Origin: Candidatus Obscuribacterales bacterium
Lineage (GTDB): Bacteria > Cyanobacteriota > Vampirovibrionia > Obscuribacterales > Obscuribacteraceae
Reading direction: 5' to 3'
Assembly: GCA_020050835.1 (NCBI GenBank)
Contig: JAGVKB010000097.1
Location: forward strand, 50,304 to 114,303
DNA length: 64,000 nucleotides
The notes below the pieces were generated by a model. It was not told the DNA's origin. It saw only the letters and a program-made list of their open reading frames with translations, and did no database searches. The position numbers were made by a program, and so were the translations under genes. The number at the start of each line of letters is the position of its first letter. Position 1 is the first letter of the stretch. Positions 1 to 8,830 of this stretch are shown in pieces.

Positions 1-365
1 TCCAGAGTCGACAAAACAAATCGCTCGGCTTCAATCAATTGTTCGGACAAGAGCAAAGAGTCCTGACCAAGCTCGGGCTGCAAGGACGAGAGGACATTTA
101 AGTAGCTGCTCGTGCGAAGCGTCTGCAAATTATAGTGATCGAACTTCTTCTCGTCATACATAGCCCCGTTCAAGCTGTTTACAGCATGCATATTGCTAAA
201 GAGCAGCCGAGCGCTCAAGATTGCCAGTTGGCGATCGACTGCTCCCTGTGTTTGTTGTCTGTCGGTGAGCATGACAAGAAAGGCCAGCGAGCCGATCAAG
301 AGAAGCTCGATCGAAAGCGGAGTGAGGACGATGATCAGTCCCTTGTGAAACACCTTGAGCTTCAT
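1..365 (-). CDS. Histidine kinase, N-terminal part (cut by window edge)
   Basis: The reading frame opens at an ATG (363-365) and stays open to base 1, so only the first ~121 residues are seen. The start [20 protein letters not shown] followed by a hydrophobic run is a membrane anchor. It closely resembles the N-terminus of the kinase just upstream (393-1895: [20 protein letters not shown]). The rest is a predicted extracytoplasmic helical sensor region. Only 27 bases separate the two genes, so they probably form an operon. No catalytic motif lies inside the window; the kinase call rests on paralogy with its neighbour. Confidence 0.7.
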   Translation of the reverse strand, partial: MKLKVFHKGLIIVLTPLSIELLLIGSLAFLVMLTDRQQTQGAVDRQLAILSARLLFSNMHAVNSLNGAMYDEKKFDHYNLQTLRTSSYLNVLSSLQPELGQDSLLLSEQLIEAERFVLSTL

Positions 366-392
366 ACGCCTGTCTTGTTTCAATTCCTCGTC

Positions 393-1895
393 TTACTTGG
401 GATTCAAATCAGCACTGCCGCTGACGATCGGACTGCCCGCAAGCGGAACCGAAAACCAGAAAGTACTCCCTTTTCCCAGCTCGCTTTCAATGCCAATTGA
501 CCCACCGTGTCCCTCGACTATCGCTTTACAGATTGCCAAACCGAGTCCGCTTCCTCCCCGCTCGCGAGCATCGGCTTCTTCGACTTGCTGAAAACGATCG
601 AAAATTGACTTAAGATGGCTGGCTGGAATTCCTCTGCCGCGATCGGTCACACGCAACTCCACGTATCTTTCCAGCTCTCTGACCGTAATGCTGACCGAAC
701 TGCCTTTCGGCGAAAACTTTATGGCATTAGACAAGATATTGACCAGAACCTGCACGAGTCGTTCGGCATCGGCGCTGATTCTTGCCTCAGTTTGAGCAGT
801 CTCGACGCTGATACCGGAGCTATCAGCGAGGCTCTCGATTGCTTCTACCGAACGCTCAACGACCGAAGCGACTTCGACGTCCACAAATTGCATCTCGAGT
901 TTGCCCGCCTCCATTTTTTCGAGATCGAGCAAGGTGTTAATCAGACAAATCAGACGTTCAGCGCTGCTTTCGGCCGCCCTGGTCTTAGCCAGTCCTGGGT
1001 CTGACAGTAAACCGTACGAGCCTTTGGCAATCATGGCCAGAACGAATTGAATGGCTGTCAGCGGCGATCTCAGATCGTGACTGATCATAGCCACGTACTC
1101 TTGCTTGGCGCGCTCCGCCCGGTCCAGGTCATTTGCCATTTCATGAAAGACTTGATCGAGGCGAGCTATTTCATCTCCACCGCCCACCTGGGGATTTAGT
1201 TGTTGATGTTTCGACAGCCGGGAAGTATTGTCCATCACAACGTTCAAGCGGCTCGTCGTTCCCCGATTGAAGTAGACCGCTAGCCCGACGGCTAACATCA
1301 AGTTGAGGAAGACACCGGCCAGCAATAGAAATTGAATCTTCTTGCGCATCTCCTCTGCCGTCTCGGGAGCGGAAGCGGCAACTTTCCTGACTCCGTCGGT
1401 AGCCTGGTCGAGCAGAGACTGGGCTTCATGCAAAATCTCCTTCATTTCGGACAGCCCCTTCAACGCTTCGATCATCCTTTTCTGTTCGAACGCCGAATTG
1501 ACTGCTTGATACTTAATCAAGCCTCTTTCAATCTTCCGCTCAAGTCGATAAATCAACTGTTCTTCGCTCGAGTGCCCCTTAACAAGAGCACGAAGCGTTC
1601 TAAACTCTTCTGAGAACTTCTCTTTGACAGCTGTCAGTCTTTCCTCGAACTCTTCTTCCGGCAAGAAAGAGCCCGGCAGTCCAATCTGATTGACCAAGTC
1701 CGCAATCGTGGAGACCAAAAGAACCAGAGAGTTGCTGGCGTGGGCGATTACTTCTCTCGCCCTCGTTTCGCGGACTCGTTCTTGTTCGGACTGCAAGAGC
1801 AGCATCGAGAGTACGGCGACAAAAATCAACTCGAACAGAAGCGGGATGCCGACCAGTATCAAACCTTTTTGGGATAGCGTTAATTTTAGTCGCAT
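393..1895 (-). CDS. Membrane sensor histidine kinase (HAMP-HisKA-HATPase)
   Basis: A 500-residue sensor kinase. TM1 is about residues 11-34, followed by a helical periplasmic region to about 185. TM2 is about 188-208, then a HAMP-like linker ([10 protein letters not shown]). The HisKA H-box is ISHDLRSPL with phospho-acceptor His273. The ATPase domain is intact: N-box Asn390 ([12 protein letters not shown]), G1 DRGRG (418-422) and G2 GGSGLGLAI. It should autophosphorylate and pass phosphate to an Asp receiver. The divergent gene at 2273 begins with a receiver domain and is the obvious candidate partner (inference from context). The signal sensed is unknown. It is the one catalytically complete member of a four-gene paralogous family in this window. 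Confidence 0.9.
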   Translation of the reverse strand: MRLKLTLSQKGLILVGIPLLFELIFVAVLSMLLLQSEQERVRETRAREVIAHASNSLVLLVSTIADLVNQIGLPGSFLPEEEFEERLTAVKEKFSEEFRTLRALVKGHSSEEQLIYRLERKIERGLIKYQAVNSAFEQKRMIEALKGLSEMKEILHEAQSLLDQATDGVRKVAASAPETAEEMRKKIQFLLLAGVFLNLMLAVGLAVYFNRGTTSRLNVVMDNTSRLSKHQQLNPQVGGGDEIARLDQVFHEMANDLDRAERAKQEYVAMISHDLRSPLTAIQFVLAMIAKGSYGLLSDPGLAKTRAAESSAERLICLINTLLDLEKMEAGKLEMQFVDVEVASVVERSVEAIESLADSSGISVETAQTEARISADAERLVQVLVNILSNAIKFSPKGSSVSITVRELERYVELRVTDRGRGIPASHLKSIFDRFQQVEEADARERGGSGLGLAICKAIVEGHGGSIGIESELGKGSTFWFSVPLAGSPIVSGSADLNPK

Positions 1896-2272
1896 GATCC
1901 ACGCCGGAGGCAGACATTAGCTAATTACCCAGCAATAGACAGCCGTTATCCGATTGCAGCTTAACCACACAAAAGATGCCTGCCCTCAAAGTTATCGCCC
2001 CGCTCACACTCTCGACTTTATTATGCGACGCCCGGGAAGGGTCTCTAGCGTCGAACAGCGACTTAATCGAAGCTATCATTCAGAATCCGAACTAACTACC
2101 GACAATGTTCGCTCAAGAACCGGCTCCCGACAGCCGGGTATGCTGCGTTGCAACTCCGAAGCAAGCGGGTAAGAAAGGACTATTGTTGACCTTGCATCAG
2201 CCTGGTCGGCAGTGCTTTCATCACAACCAGATCGTCTTCAACATTGGAAGCCGGGAGGTCAAGCTACAAGAA
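1896..2272. promoter_or_regulatory. Divergent intergenic region between sensor kinase and receiver-kinase
   Basis: This 377-base gap separates two outward-facing genes and must hold both promoters. An open frame extends upstream of the + gene from about 2105, but it has no domain similarity. The first sensible start is the ATG at 2273, where the receiver fold begins. A GGGAGG at 2253-2258 sits about 14 bases upstream of it. I could not assign -35/-10 boxes with confidence. Confidence 0.35.
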
Positions 2273-3535
2273 ATGGCAAGAATCCTTACGGCCGATGACG
2301 ATTCGCTTCTGCTTAGCGTGATCGAGGAATGGCTGAGCAGCGAAGGGCACGCCGTTGATGCTGTTTGCAACGGTAACGACTGTCGTGGCAGGCTTCAGTC
2401 AGAGTCTTACGACCTGATAATTCTAGATTGGGATCTGCCGGACGTCACCGGTATCGACTTGCTCAAGAGCTTTCGAGACTCAGGCGGCACCACCCCGATC
2501 TTAATGTTAACCGGGCGCAGAGATATAGACGACAAGACGCTTGGATTTGACCTGGGAGCTGATGACTATCTGACCAAGCCGTTTCAACCCAAGGAGTTGT
2601 CTTCCCGTGTGAAGGCGCTGCTGAGACGCACGGCAGCGAAAGGTCCCAAAGCGCTGGGCGTAGGCAATGAGCAGCTTTTGAGCGATGGCGGATTGTTAGG
2701 AACCGCCCTTGCTGCCAAGTACGAATTTGTAAGCGTCCTGGGAGAAGGCGCGGCCGGTCTGGTTTACAAAGCCAGGCATCCTCAATTGGAAAAGCTCCTA
2801 GCAATAAAAATGCTGCACTATTACGGGATGAATCCGGAGATATATGCACGATTCGAGCGCGAAGCAGTTTTAGTGAGCCGTTTGAACCATCCGCACATCG
2901 CAGCAATCTACGACTATGGCGTTACAGAACGCAACCGACCTTTCATGGTAATGGAATATGTCGAAGGCAACGGTCTCGATCAGATTATTCGTCAACGAGA
3001 TCATGTGCCATTCAAGGAAGCGCTGAACATGTTCTCGCAGGTATGCGATGCCATGTCTCATGCGCACGAAAGGGGCATTGTCCACCGCGATCTCAAGCCG
3101 AGCAATATCATGATCAACCAGAAAAATTCCCTGGCCAAGGTGCTTGATTTCGGCTGCGGTAAGCTGCGAGATCTCTACGGTGATCAATCCTCCGCCCTTA
3201 CTAAGGACGGGCACAGCCTGGGAACACCTTCCTACATGAGCCCGGAGCAAGTGCGCGGAATAGCTGTGGACGAACGTTCCGACATCTATTCATTGGGTTG
3301 TGTGCTCTATGAGGCGATCACCGGATATGTGCTTCATCTCGGTGAGAACCCGGCTCAAACAATGCTGAAACATCTCGAGGAGAGTGTACCGAAACTAGCC
3401 GACATGAATCCAGCGCTGACTATCCCTGTCGAGTTGGAAGAACTGGTAGCAAAAGCGCTCCACAAGGAAGTCGATCAACGATATCAATCGATGTTGGAAT
3501 TAAGTAAGGCGATCGACCAGGTCTTGCTCACCTGA
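2273..3535 (+). CDS. Response-regulator receiver fused to Ser/Thr protein kinase
   Basis: 420 residues from ATG 2273. Residues 1-118 form a CheY-like receiver: acidic pocket ADDDS (7-11), phospho-acceptor Asp52 (ILDWDLPD), Thr80 (LMLTGR) and Lys102 (LTKPF). Residues ~150-415 form a Hanks-type kinase: glycine loop LGEGAAGLVYKA, ATP lysine Lys179 (LAIKML), catalytic HRDLKPSN (Asp273), DFG 292-294 and GTPSYMSPEQ in the activation segment. All key residues of both domains are present. The protein should turn a phosphorelay input into Ser/Thr phosphorylation of unknown targets. It is divergent from the histidine kinases at 1-1895, which suggests a complete His-to-Asp-to-Ser/Thr route. It has no membrane segment, so it is cytoplasmic. 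The longer frame from 2105 was rejected because the extra N-terminus matches no domain. Confidence 0.9.
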   Translation: MARILTADDDSLLLSVIEEWLSSEGHAVDAVCNGNDCRGRLQSESYDLIILDWDLPDVTGIDLLKSFRDSGGTTPILMLTGRRDIDDKTLGFDLGADDYLTKPFQPKELSSRVKALLRRTAAKGPKALGVGNEQLLSDGGLLGTALAAKYEFVSVLGEGAAGLVYKARHPQLEKLLAIKMLHYYGMNPEIYARFEREAVLVSRLNHPHIAAIYDYGVTERNRPFMVMEYVEGNGLDQIIRQRDHVPFKEALNMFSQVCDAMSHAHERGIVHRDLKPSNIMINQKNSLAKVLDFGCGKLRDLYGDQSSALTKDGHSLGTPSYMSPEQVRGIAVDERSDIYSLGCVLYEAITGYVLHLGENPAQTMLKHLEESVPKLADMNPALTIPVELEELVAKALHKEVDQRYQSMLELSKAIDQVLLT

Positions 3536-3695
3536 GCAATCTTTCCTATTCTGTCATCCTCCAGACGGCACGTGATGGCGAATTCGGGATTAGGCATGGC
3601 AGATTTGCTCCACGGGTATAACTGAAATGAAGTGAAGCATTGATTGCTCAAGCGGTGATGCAGAACAGTTTTGTGTCAATCAAAGAAGGCGGACC

Positions 3696-3718
3696 GTGAG
3701 ACAGTGAGACAGTGAGAC
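3696..3718. repeat. Short tandem repeat, GTGAGACA x ~3
   Basis: The 8-base unit GTGAGACA occurs almost three times without a gap between the receiver-kinase gene and the tetR gene, which converge here. It is probably a slippage-type microsatellite; no function can be read from it. Confidence 0.7.
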
Positions 3719-3740
3719 TCTCGTCAGTCTAGAAACTGCC

Positions 3741-4349
3741 CTAGCGAGATCTTGTTTGGAGCACGACAGAGAAGATCAACTTACGGAAACTCAATAGCGG
3801 TTCGGTATCCTTTCTGACTTTCGAGCGCATAATGGCTCCTTCGAAAGCCGACAGAAAGAACTCCGCCGCTTCGCGCGGATCGATATCGGTGCAAATTTCC
3901 TCTTTGTCCTTTGCCTCTTGTATCACCAGCGCAAAGGTGCTGCGCCTTCTTTCAATTACTTCTTTCAGGCGGGTCCGAAAGATTTCATTTTGATCGGCCA
4001 TCTCCTGACTAAGATTCGCGATCAAACATCCCCGGCTGCATTTACGCTGCTCGGCATTGACAATGGCGTCATCAATATATTTTTTGAGCCGATCGACTGC
4101 TGTCAATTGTCGATTACCCAATACCTTGTCCAATTGTTCGGCGTACTCTTCGTCGAACGAATTGATAATCTGCAGGCCGAAGTCTTCTTTGCTTTGAAAG
4201 TAATAATAGAAGGATCCTTTCGGAACACCGCACGCGCTAAGGACGTCACTTAATCCGGTGTTGTTGAAACCCTTCTCCATCATTATGTTTATGCCGGTCT
4301 CAATCAGAACGGCTTTGGTGTTTTCTTTTGAAGATGATCTTGGAGACAT
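3741..4349 (-). CDS. TetR-family repressor, NemR-like
   Basis: 202 residues. The N-terminal helix-turn-helix is typical (GLSDVLSACGVPKGSFYYYF, about residues 32-51). The C-terminal half carries CSRGCLIANLSQEMAD with Cys104 and Cys108. The same place in NemR-type regulators (GCLxxxLSxE) holds a reactive cysteine that senses electrophiles or oxidants. That makes a redox or electrophile sensor plausible (family knowledge plus inference). One near-perfect operator copy lies 11-25 bases upstream of its start and two perfect copies lie before the divergent gene at 4688, so it probably represses both. The start at 4349 gives the usual family length. Confidence 0.9.
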   Translation of the reverse strand: MSPRSSSKENTKAVLIETGINIMMEKGFNNTGLSDVLSACGVPKGSFYYYFQSKEDFGLQIINSFDEEYAEQLDKVLGNRQLTAVDRLKKYIDDAIVNAEQRKCSRGCLIANLSQEMADQNEIFRTRLKEVIERRRSTFALVIQEAKDKEEICTDIDPREAAEFFLSAFEGAIMRSKVRKDTEPLLSFRKLIFSVVLQTRSR

Positions 4350-4359
4350 AAAAAAATAT

Positions 4360-4374
4360 TAGACCAGTCATCTA
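4360..4374. promoter_or_regulatory. TetR operator copy 1 (imperfect, autoregulatory)
   Basis: TAGACCAGTCATCTA matches the TAGAC-N5-GTCTA pattern of the two downstream sites except for one base in the right half. It sits 11-25 bases upstream of the tetR start, as expected for autoregulation. Confidence 0.65.
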
Positions 4375-4616
4375 CAAAAGTCAACAATATGCCATTTCAG
4401 CTTTCCGAATCATTCCTCCCATTAGATAAGGAAGGATTGATTCAAAACCTCAACCGATATCGCTTGAGGTTTTGGAACGGAAACCTGAGGGGACCAACCC
4501 CGAATCATCTAGCTTCGTAATGGCTAAGCTTTTCAAGCTCAAGAGAGCAAATTGAGAGAGCGCAGAACTTGTCGGAATGATCGCAAAAGATTAGACGCCT
4601 CTAACCGAGAAGCTGG

Positions 4617-4645
4617 TTGACATTACTAGACGGGCGGTCTACTAT
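4617..4645 (+). promoter_or_regulatory. Sigma-70 promoter for the LRV gene
   Basis: A perfect TTGACA (4617-4622) is followed after 17 bases by TACTAT (4640-4645). Operator copy 2 fills the spacer and touches the -10 box, so repressor binding would block RNA polymerase directly. Confidence 0.65.
4627..4641. promoter_or_regulatory. TetR operator copy 2
   Basis: TAGACGGGCGGTCTA: perfect inverted half-sites TAGAC/GTCTA around a 5-base centre, lying between the -35 and -10 boxes. NemR/AcuR-type repressors bind palindromes of this sort (family knowledge). Confidence 0.75.
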
Positions 4646-4657
4646 TTACCCATCCAC

Positions 4658-4672
4658 TAGACGACCGGTCTA
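4658..4672. promoter_or_regulatory. TetR operator copy 3
   Basis: TAGACGACCGGTCTA: a second perfect TAGAC-N5-GTCTA palindrome. Its centre is 31 bases (about three helix turns) from copy 2, so both dimers would sit on the same DNA face. It lies just upstream of the ribosome binding site. Confidence 0.75.
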
Positions 4673-4687
4673 CTAAAGGAAAACGAA

Positions 4688-5044
4688 ATGAGCAGTTTCC
4701 CAATCGCTGTCAAAAGCCCCGAAATGAATGAGTCAGTGCAATTCGAGGTTGATCTCGTCGCTGAGCTAGCCGAATCGGTGATCGACTTTACGTCGAGATT
4801 ATTTTCCAGAACTCAAGACAAACCGCCAGTAGAGCTGACCGAAGCCCATAAACTGGCGCTGGCAAGGAATCCGGAAACACCAGCATCGATGTTGCTGGAT
4901 TTGAGCAATGACACAAACAGCGCCGTGCGCAACGAGCTGGTGTTCAATCCACTGGTTCCAGCCACGGTGCTTTTCAAGCTAGCCAGCGACAACGATCAGT
5001 TCATCAGGGCTCAGGCAAGAACACGCATCTCGATGGCTGCCTAA
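4688..5044 (+). CDS. Small LRV (variant leucine-rich) repeat protein under TetR control
   Basis: 118 residues. The start is fixed by AAAGGA at 4675-4680. The C-terminal half holds two helical repeats of the variant leucine-rich repeat (LRV) kind: LALARNPETPASMLLDLSND and then NELVFNPLVPATVLFKLASD, each ending with a VRN/IRA turn. The N-terminal half is acidic and matches nothing I recognise. There is no signal peptide or membrane segment. In the family, LRV repeats are often protein-binding. The tight operator arrangement suggests it is induced by whatever the TetR protein senses, yet it is not an enzyme of the usual detoxification kind, so its role is unknown. Confidence 0.8.
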   Translation: MSSFPIAVKSPEMNESVQFEVDLVAELAESVIDFTSRLFSRTQDKPPVELTEAHKLALARNPETPASMLLDLSNDTNSAVRNELVFNPLVPATVLFKLASDNDQFIRAQARTRISMAA

Positions 5045-5112
5045 CCCAGTCGGGCTGGTGTCGCTGAAAACGGCTTGCTTTGTGTGGTTGTCACGTCTGC
5101 TGAATTGAAATA

Positions 5113-6495
5113 TTAGAGGCGCGCTCGTTTCAATCCAACCACAAAGGTCGGATCACCGGCACAGTCAGTCAGTTTGCCGGCACGCATCAGCCCGCATGCT
5201 TCCAACCAGCGCTCGAATTCCGGAGCAGGGCGGCAACCTGTAAGCTCTCGCAGACTAGCAACATCATGAAAGCTGGTGGACTGATAAGAGAGCATCACGT
5301 CGTCTCCCATCGGAACACCCATAAAATAATTGACACCGGCAGCAACCAGGAGAACGGTCAAGTTTTCCAGATCGTTTTGGTCGGCTTCCATATGATTGGT
5401 GTAACAAGCATCTACCCCCATCGGTAGACCGAGCAGCTTTCCCATGAAGTGATCTTCAAGTCCGGCCCGAATCATTTGCCGTCCGTCGGCGAGGTACTCT
5501 GGTCCGATGAAACCAACCACATCATTGACCAGAAATGGATTGAAGTACCTGGCCAGAGCATAGCATCGCGCTTCCAGGGTGAGCTGATCCGCTCCATGAT
5601 GCGAGCGAGAGGAGAGCTCCGAACCTTGTCCAGTCTCGAAGTACATCACCTGGCCGCCTTTGTTCTTGCACTTTTGCATGCCCAGTTGATGCGCCTGCCT
5701 CAGCGTTTCCAGATTGATACCAAAAGCGGTATTACCAAGCTCCGACCCGGCTATGCTCTGGAAGATTAACCCAGCCGGTGCTCCGCGCTCAATCGCTTTC
5801 ATCTGAGTTGTAACGTGGCTGAGGACGCAGTTCTGAGTCGGCAAAGCCAGCTGATCGATCAGATCATCGGTCGCCTCGAGCAAGCGAGCTACGGTTTCGG
5901 CAGTATCGTAGACCGGATTGATTCCAATCACCGCGTCGCCGATACCGTAGGAGACACCTTCGTAAATGGAAGCCATTACACCTTCGACCGAATCGGACGG
6001 ATGATTAGGCTGTAGACGTCCTCCCAGTACCTGCGGCAGACCAAGTGTGGTGTTCGCCCGCGATACCACTCGACACTTCTCGGCGGCTCTAATCAGATCC
6101 AAATTAGACATCAACTTGGCTACGGCAGCAGCCATCTCACCGTTTAGCGCTGACCTAATTGCTTCGACGTCGGACAAGGTAGTTTGTGAGGAGAGAAGAA
6201 ACTCACGCAACTCGGCAACCGTCCAGGAAGCGATCCTGGCAGAGATAGCCTGATCCAGCTGACTGTCCACAAATCGTGTCACTTCGCAAGAATCGTAAGG
6301 CGCGACCGGATGCTCCCTCAAATCTTTCAAAGTAACGCTACTTAATACATGCTTGGCTGCGATTCGTTCCAACTCCGAATCAGCAGCAATGCCTGCCAAC
6401 TGGTCTCCCGACTTCTCCTCGTTGGCTTTGGCCAATACTTCTTTCAGCGACTGAAAGACATACTTTTGTCCGCCTACAGTGTGGGAAAGAGTCAT
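5113..6495 (-). CDS. eutB: Ethanolamine ammonia-lyase large subunit
   Basis: 460 residues, the usual EutB length (~450). Typical blocks include TLGLPQVLGGRLQPNHPSD, YGIGDAVIGINPVYD, VMYFETGQGSELSS and MGVPMGDDVMLSYQSTSFHD. EutB carries the TIM-barrel active site that, with adenosylcobalamin, turns ethanolamine into acetaldehyde and ammonia; it needs EutC. Here it faces away from eutC, with a 115-base shared upstream region, instead of lying directly before it in one operon. No shell protein, EutE or EutG gene is near. Confidence 0.95.
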   Translation of the reverse strand: MTLSHTVGGQKYVFQSLKEVLAKANEEKSGDQLAGIAADSELERIAAKHVLSSVTLKDLREHPVAPYDSCEVTRFVDSQLDQAISARIASWTVAELREFLLSSQTTLSDVEAIRSALNGEMAAAVAKLMSNLDLIRAAEKCRVVSRANTTLGLPQVLGGRLQPNHPSDSVEGVMASIYEGVSYGIGDAVIGINPVYDTAETVARLLEATDDLIDQLALPTQNCVLSHVTTQMKAIERGAPAGLIFQSIAGSELGNTAFGINLETLRQAHQLGMQKCKNKGGQVMYFETGQGSELSSRSHHGADQLTLEARCYALARYFNPFLVNDVVGFIGPEYLADGRQMIRAGLEDHFMGKLLGLPMGVDACYTNHMEADQNDLENLTVLLVAAGVNYFMGVPMGDDVMLSYQSTSFHDVASLRELTGCRPAPEFERWLEACGLMRAGKLTDCAGDPTFVVGLKRARL

Positions 6496-6610
6496 GATTT
6501 GCGACTTTTTACTTCTTTGAAAGAGAACGCCACATAGTGTAACCTATCTTTCCGAGTAAGCTTTCATAGAAGCACTGCATTGGCCGGTCGTCCGAATTGA
6601 GCGATCGAAA

Positions 6611-7360
6611 ATGAGCATGGACCACAACATTCCAGCACCGAGTCATCCGGAGCATCTCCGTCATCTCTTAGACAGCACACCAGCCAGGCTCGGAGTTTGG
6701 CGGGCCGGCTCCAGACCGCTCACCGCAACTTGGCTCAAATTTCGGCAGGACCATGCCCAGGCTCGCGATGCGGTTCACAGTGAGTTAACGCAAGACTTTC
6801 TGGACAATTTTGCCGCCAAGCGTAGCTTGCCGATTGTGCAGAGCACCGCCATCAATCGGCGAGATTTCGTACTGAACCCACCCAAAGGCAAGCAAGTCTC
6901 TGCAGCTGATTTGGAGGAATTAAAGGAGAATTGTCCGTCTGGCTGCGATGTACAAATTGTAATCAGCGACGGTCTTTCCGCTCAAGCAGTCGAGAGCAAC
7001 ATAGCCGACTTGCTTCCGATGTTGGAGCACGGGTTCGCCTTAGAAGGAATTACATATGGACGGCCAATCATCACTCGCTTCGGCCGGGTAGCTGTTGCCG
7101 ATCAGATCGGCTTTGCACTTTCGGCAAAGTTAGCAATCAACCTGATTGGAGAACGACCCGGACTATCGTCAGCGCAAGCGCTTTCTGCCTATCTGACGTT
7201 CAATCCCGGACCGCAGACAATTAGCTCTGACCGAACGGTTGTCTCCAACATTCACAGCGGCGGCACTCCGGCCGCCGAAGCGGGAGCATACATCGTTCAG
7301 CTTTCCAAGCGGATTCTAGAGACCGGAGTCTCCGGCGTGCGCCTGCAACAACTCGGATAG
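6611..7360 (+). CDS. eutC: Ethanolamine ammonia-lyase small subunit
   Basis: 249 residues. It shows the EutC pattern: LKFRQDHAQARDAVHSEL near the N-terminus, then GLSAQAVESN, RPGLSSAQALSAYLTFNPGP and a C-terminal IHSGGTPAAEAGAYIVQLS. EutC completes the cobalamin-binding enzyme with EutB. It reads divergently from eutB and is followed after two bases by eutA. ATGs at 6611 and 6617 are both possible starts; the first gives the normal length. Confidence 0.95.
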   Translation: MSMDHNIPAPSHPEHLRHLLDSTPARLGVWRAGSRPLTATWLKFRQDHAQARDAVHSELTQDFLDNFAAKRSLPIVQSTAINRRDFVLNPPKGKQVSAADLEELKENCPSGCDVQIVISDGLSAQAVESNIADLLPMLEHGFALEGITYGRPIITRFGRVAVADQIGFALSAKLAINLIGERPGLSSAQALSAYLTFNPGPQTISSDRTVVSNIHSGGTPAAEAGAYIVQLSKRILETGVSGVRLQQLG

Positions 7361-7362
7361 GC

Positions 7363-8796
7363 ATGCCGAACCGCGTGGACGATGGCAAGCTCGTGAGCGT
7401 CGGCATCGATGTCGGAACTACTTCTACTCACCTGACAGTCAGTCATCTCTTCCTTTCCAATTGCTCGCGGCCCAATCAAGCACCGCGACTGGCAATTTCG
7501 GAGCGACGAATCGTTTACCGCAGCGCGATTCATTTCACCCCCGTGACGCAGGGAGCGATTGACGCCCAAGCCGTCCGCGAGATTGTCGAGAGCGAATATC
7601 ATGCAGCCGGAATCAATCCGGAAAACATCGAGACAGGCGCTGTCATCATTACCGGTGAAACCGCCAAGCTGCGCAATGCTCCCTCGGTCACACATGCCCT
7701 GGCAGAGATGGCGGGCAGCTTCGTGGTGGCAAGCGCCGGTCCTAATCTCGAAGGCATCCTGGCTGGACGTGGCTCAGGGGCCGCCGATGCGTCAGCCGCT
7801 ACCGGACGCACTATCTGCAATATTGATGTCGGTGGAGGAACAGCCAACATCGCCGTCTTCGCGGACGGCGAGCCGGTCGATGTGGCCTGCCTGGCTGTCG
7901 GTGGCAGGCTGATGACACTGGCCCCCGATGGGCTTTTGACCGGATTGTCAGATTCGGGCGAGCTTCTGCTCGATGCAACCAACAAGAACATTCCAATTGG
8001 CTCGGTGGTATCACAAGAGATGCTCGAGCTGATCGGAAATCTCATTGCCGAAGCACTGATTCAATACATCGTAAAAAGGCGCCCGCCACAGATTGCCGAG
8101 CGACTGTTAGTCTCGGACTCCTTGCGGCGAAGTCACAAGATCGATCAATTCTGGCTGTCTGGCGGTGTCGCCGAGTTGATCAAAAGACCACCGGCCGATC
8201 CCTTGCTATATGGCGATATCGGCTCTTATATCGCTCAAGGAATCAAAGGATCGCTCGACGAGCGTTCTCTGCCCTTTCATATCCCGGACGAGCCGATCCG
8301 TGCCACTGTCATTGGTGCAGCAATGCACAGCGCCCAGTTGAGCGGCTCGACAATCGCCGTCCAAAGCAGCAACCTGCCCTTAAGAAACGTGCCGATTGTA
8401 AGACCGTTTCAGAGTATCGACTCAATGGATGCCGGTGTGGATGTAAACTCACTCCTGCGCAACTGTTTCGACCGGCTTGATTTGGACTGGTCGACCAATG
8501 CCGTGGCAATCGTCATGGGAAAGCTGCCTGAGACCGACTTCGCGTCCCTCCAGCGCTGGGCCGGCGCACTGTCTGAGGCGTTTATCGCGCTCAAGGGATC
8601 CCCTCCGCTCATCTTATTGACCAGAGACGACATTGCAATGGCATTCGGACAGTTATTGAGAACGCATCTGCCGGACCAACAGCTGGTTATCCTGGACGGC
8701 ATCGATTCGACCAATGGCGATTACATCGACATTGGAAAGCCAATTTCCAACGGTAACGCTTTGCCGGTTGTTGTGAAAAGTCTGATCTTCTCCTAG
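7363..8796 (+). CDS. eutA: Ethanolamine ammonia-lyase reactivating factor
   Basis: 477 residues. It has an ASKHA ATPase fold: N-terminal phosphate loop VGIDVGTTSTHLTV, a second nucleotide-binding stretch NIDVGGGTANIAVF, and FWLSGGVAEL in the later part. EutA exchanges damaged cobalamin from the EutBC enzyme at the cost of ATP. The gene begins two bases after the eutC stop, so the two are surely co-transcribed. Its presence argues that the split eut locus is functional and works with a B12 cofactor. Confidence 0.93.
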   Translation: MPNRVDDGKLVSVGIDVGTTSTHLTVSHLFLSNCSRPNQAPRLAISERRIVYRSAIHFTPVTQGAIDAQAVREIVESEYHAAGINPENIETGAVIITGETAKLRNAPSVTHALAEMAGSFVVASAGPNLEGILAGRGSGAADASAATGRTICNIDVGGGTANIAVFADGEPVDVACLAVGGRLMTLAPDGLLTGLSDSGELLLDATNKNIPIGSVVSQEMLELIGNLIAEALIQYIVKRRPPQIAERLLVSDSLRRSHKIDQFWLSGGVAELIKRPPADPLLYGDIGSYIAQGIKGSLDERSLPFHIPDEPIRATVIGAAMHSAQLSGSTIAVQSSNLPLRNVPIVRPFQSIDSMDAGVDVNSLLRNCFDRLDLDWSTNAVAIVMGKLPETDFASLQRWAGALSEAFIALKGSPPLILLTRDDIAMAFGQLLRTHLPDQQLVILDGIDSTNGDYIDIGKPISNGNALPVVVKSLIFS

Positions 8797-8830
8797 TCGA
8801 TCTCGGCTTAAGCTACCAATCGACAGTTGA

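Noticed and set aside
2105..2272. 56-residue N-terminal extension of the receiver-kinase
   Set aside because: The receiver fold begins exactly at ATG 2273 and the extension has no domain or conserved feature.
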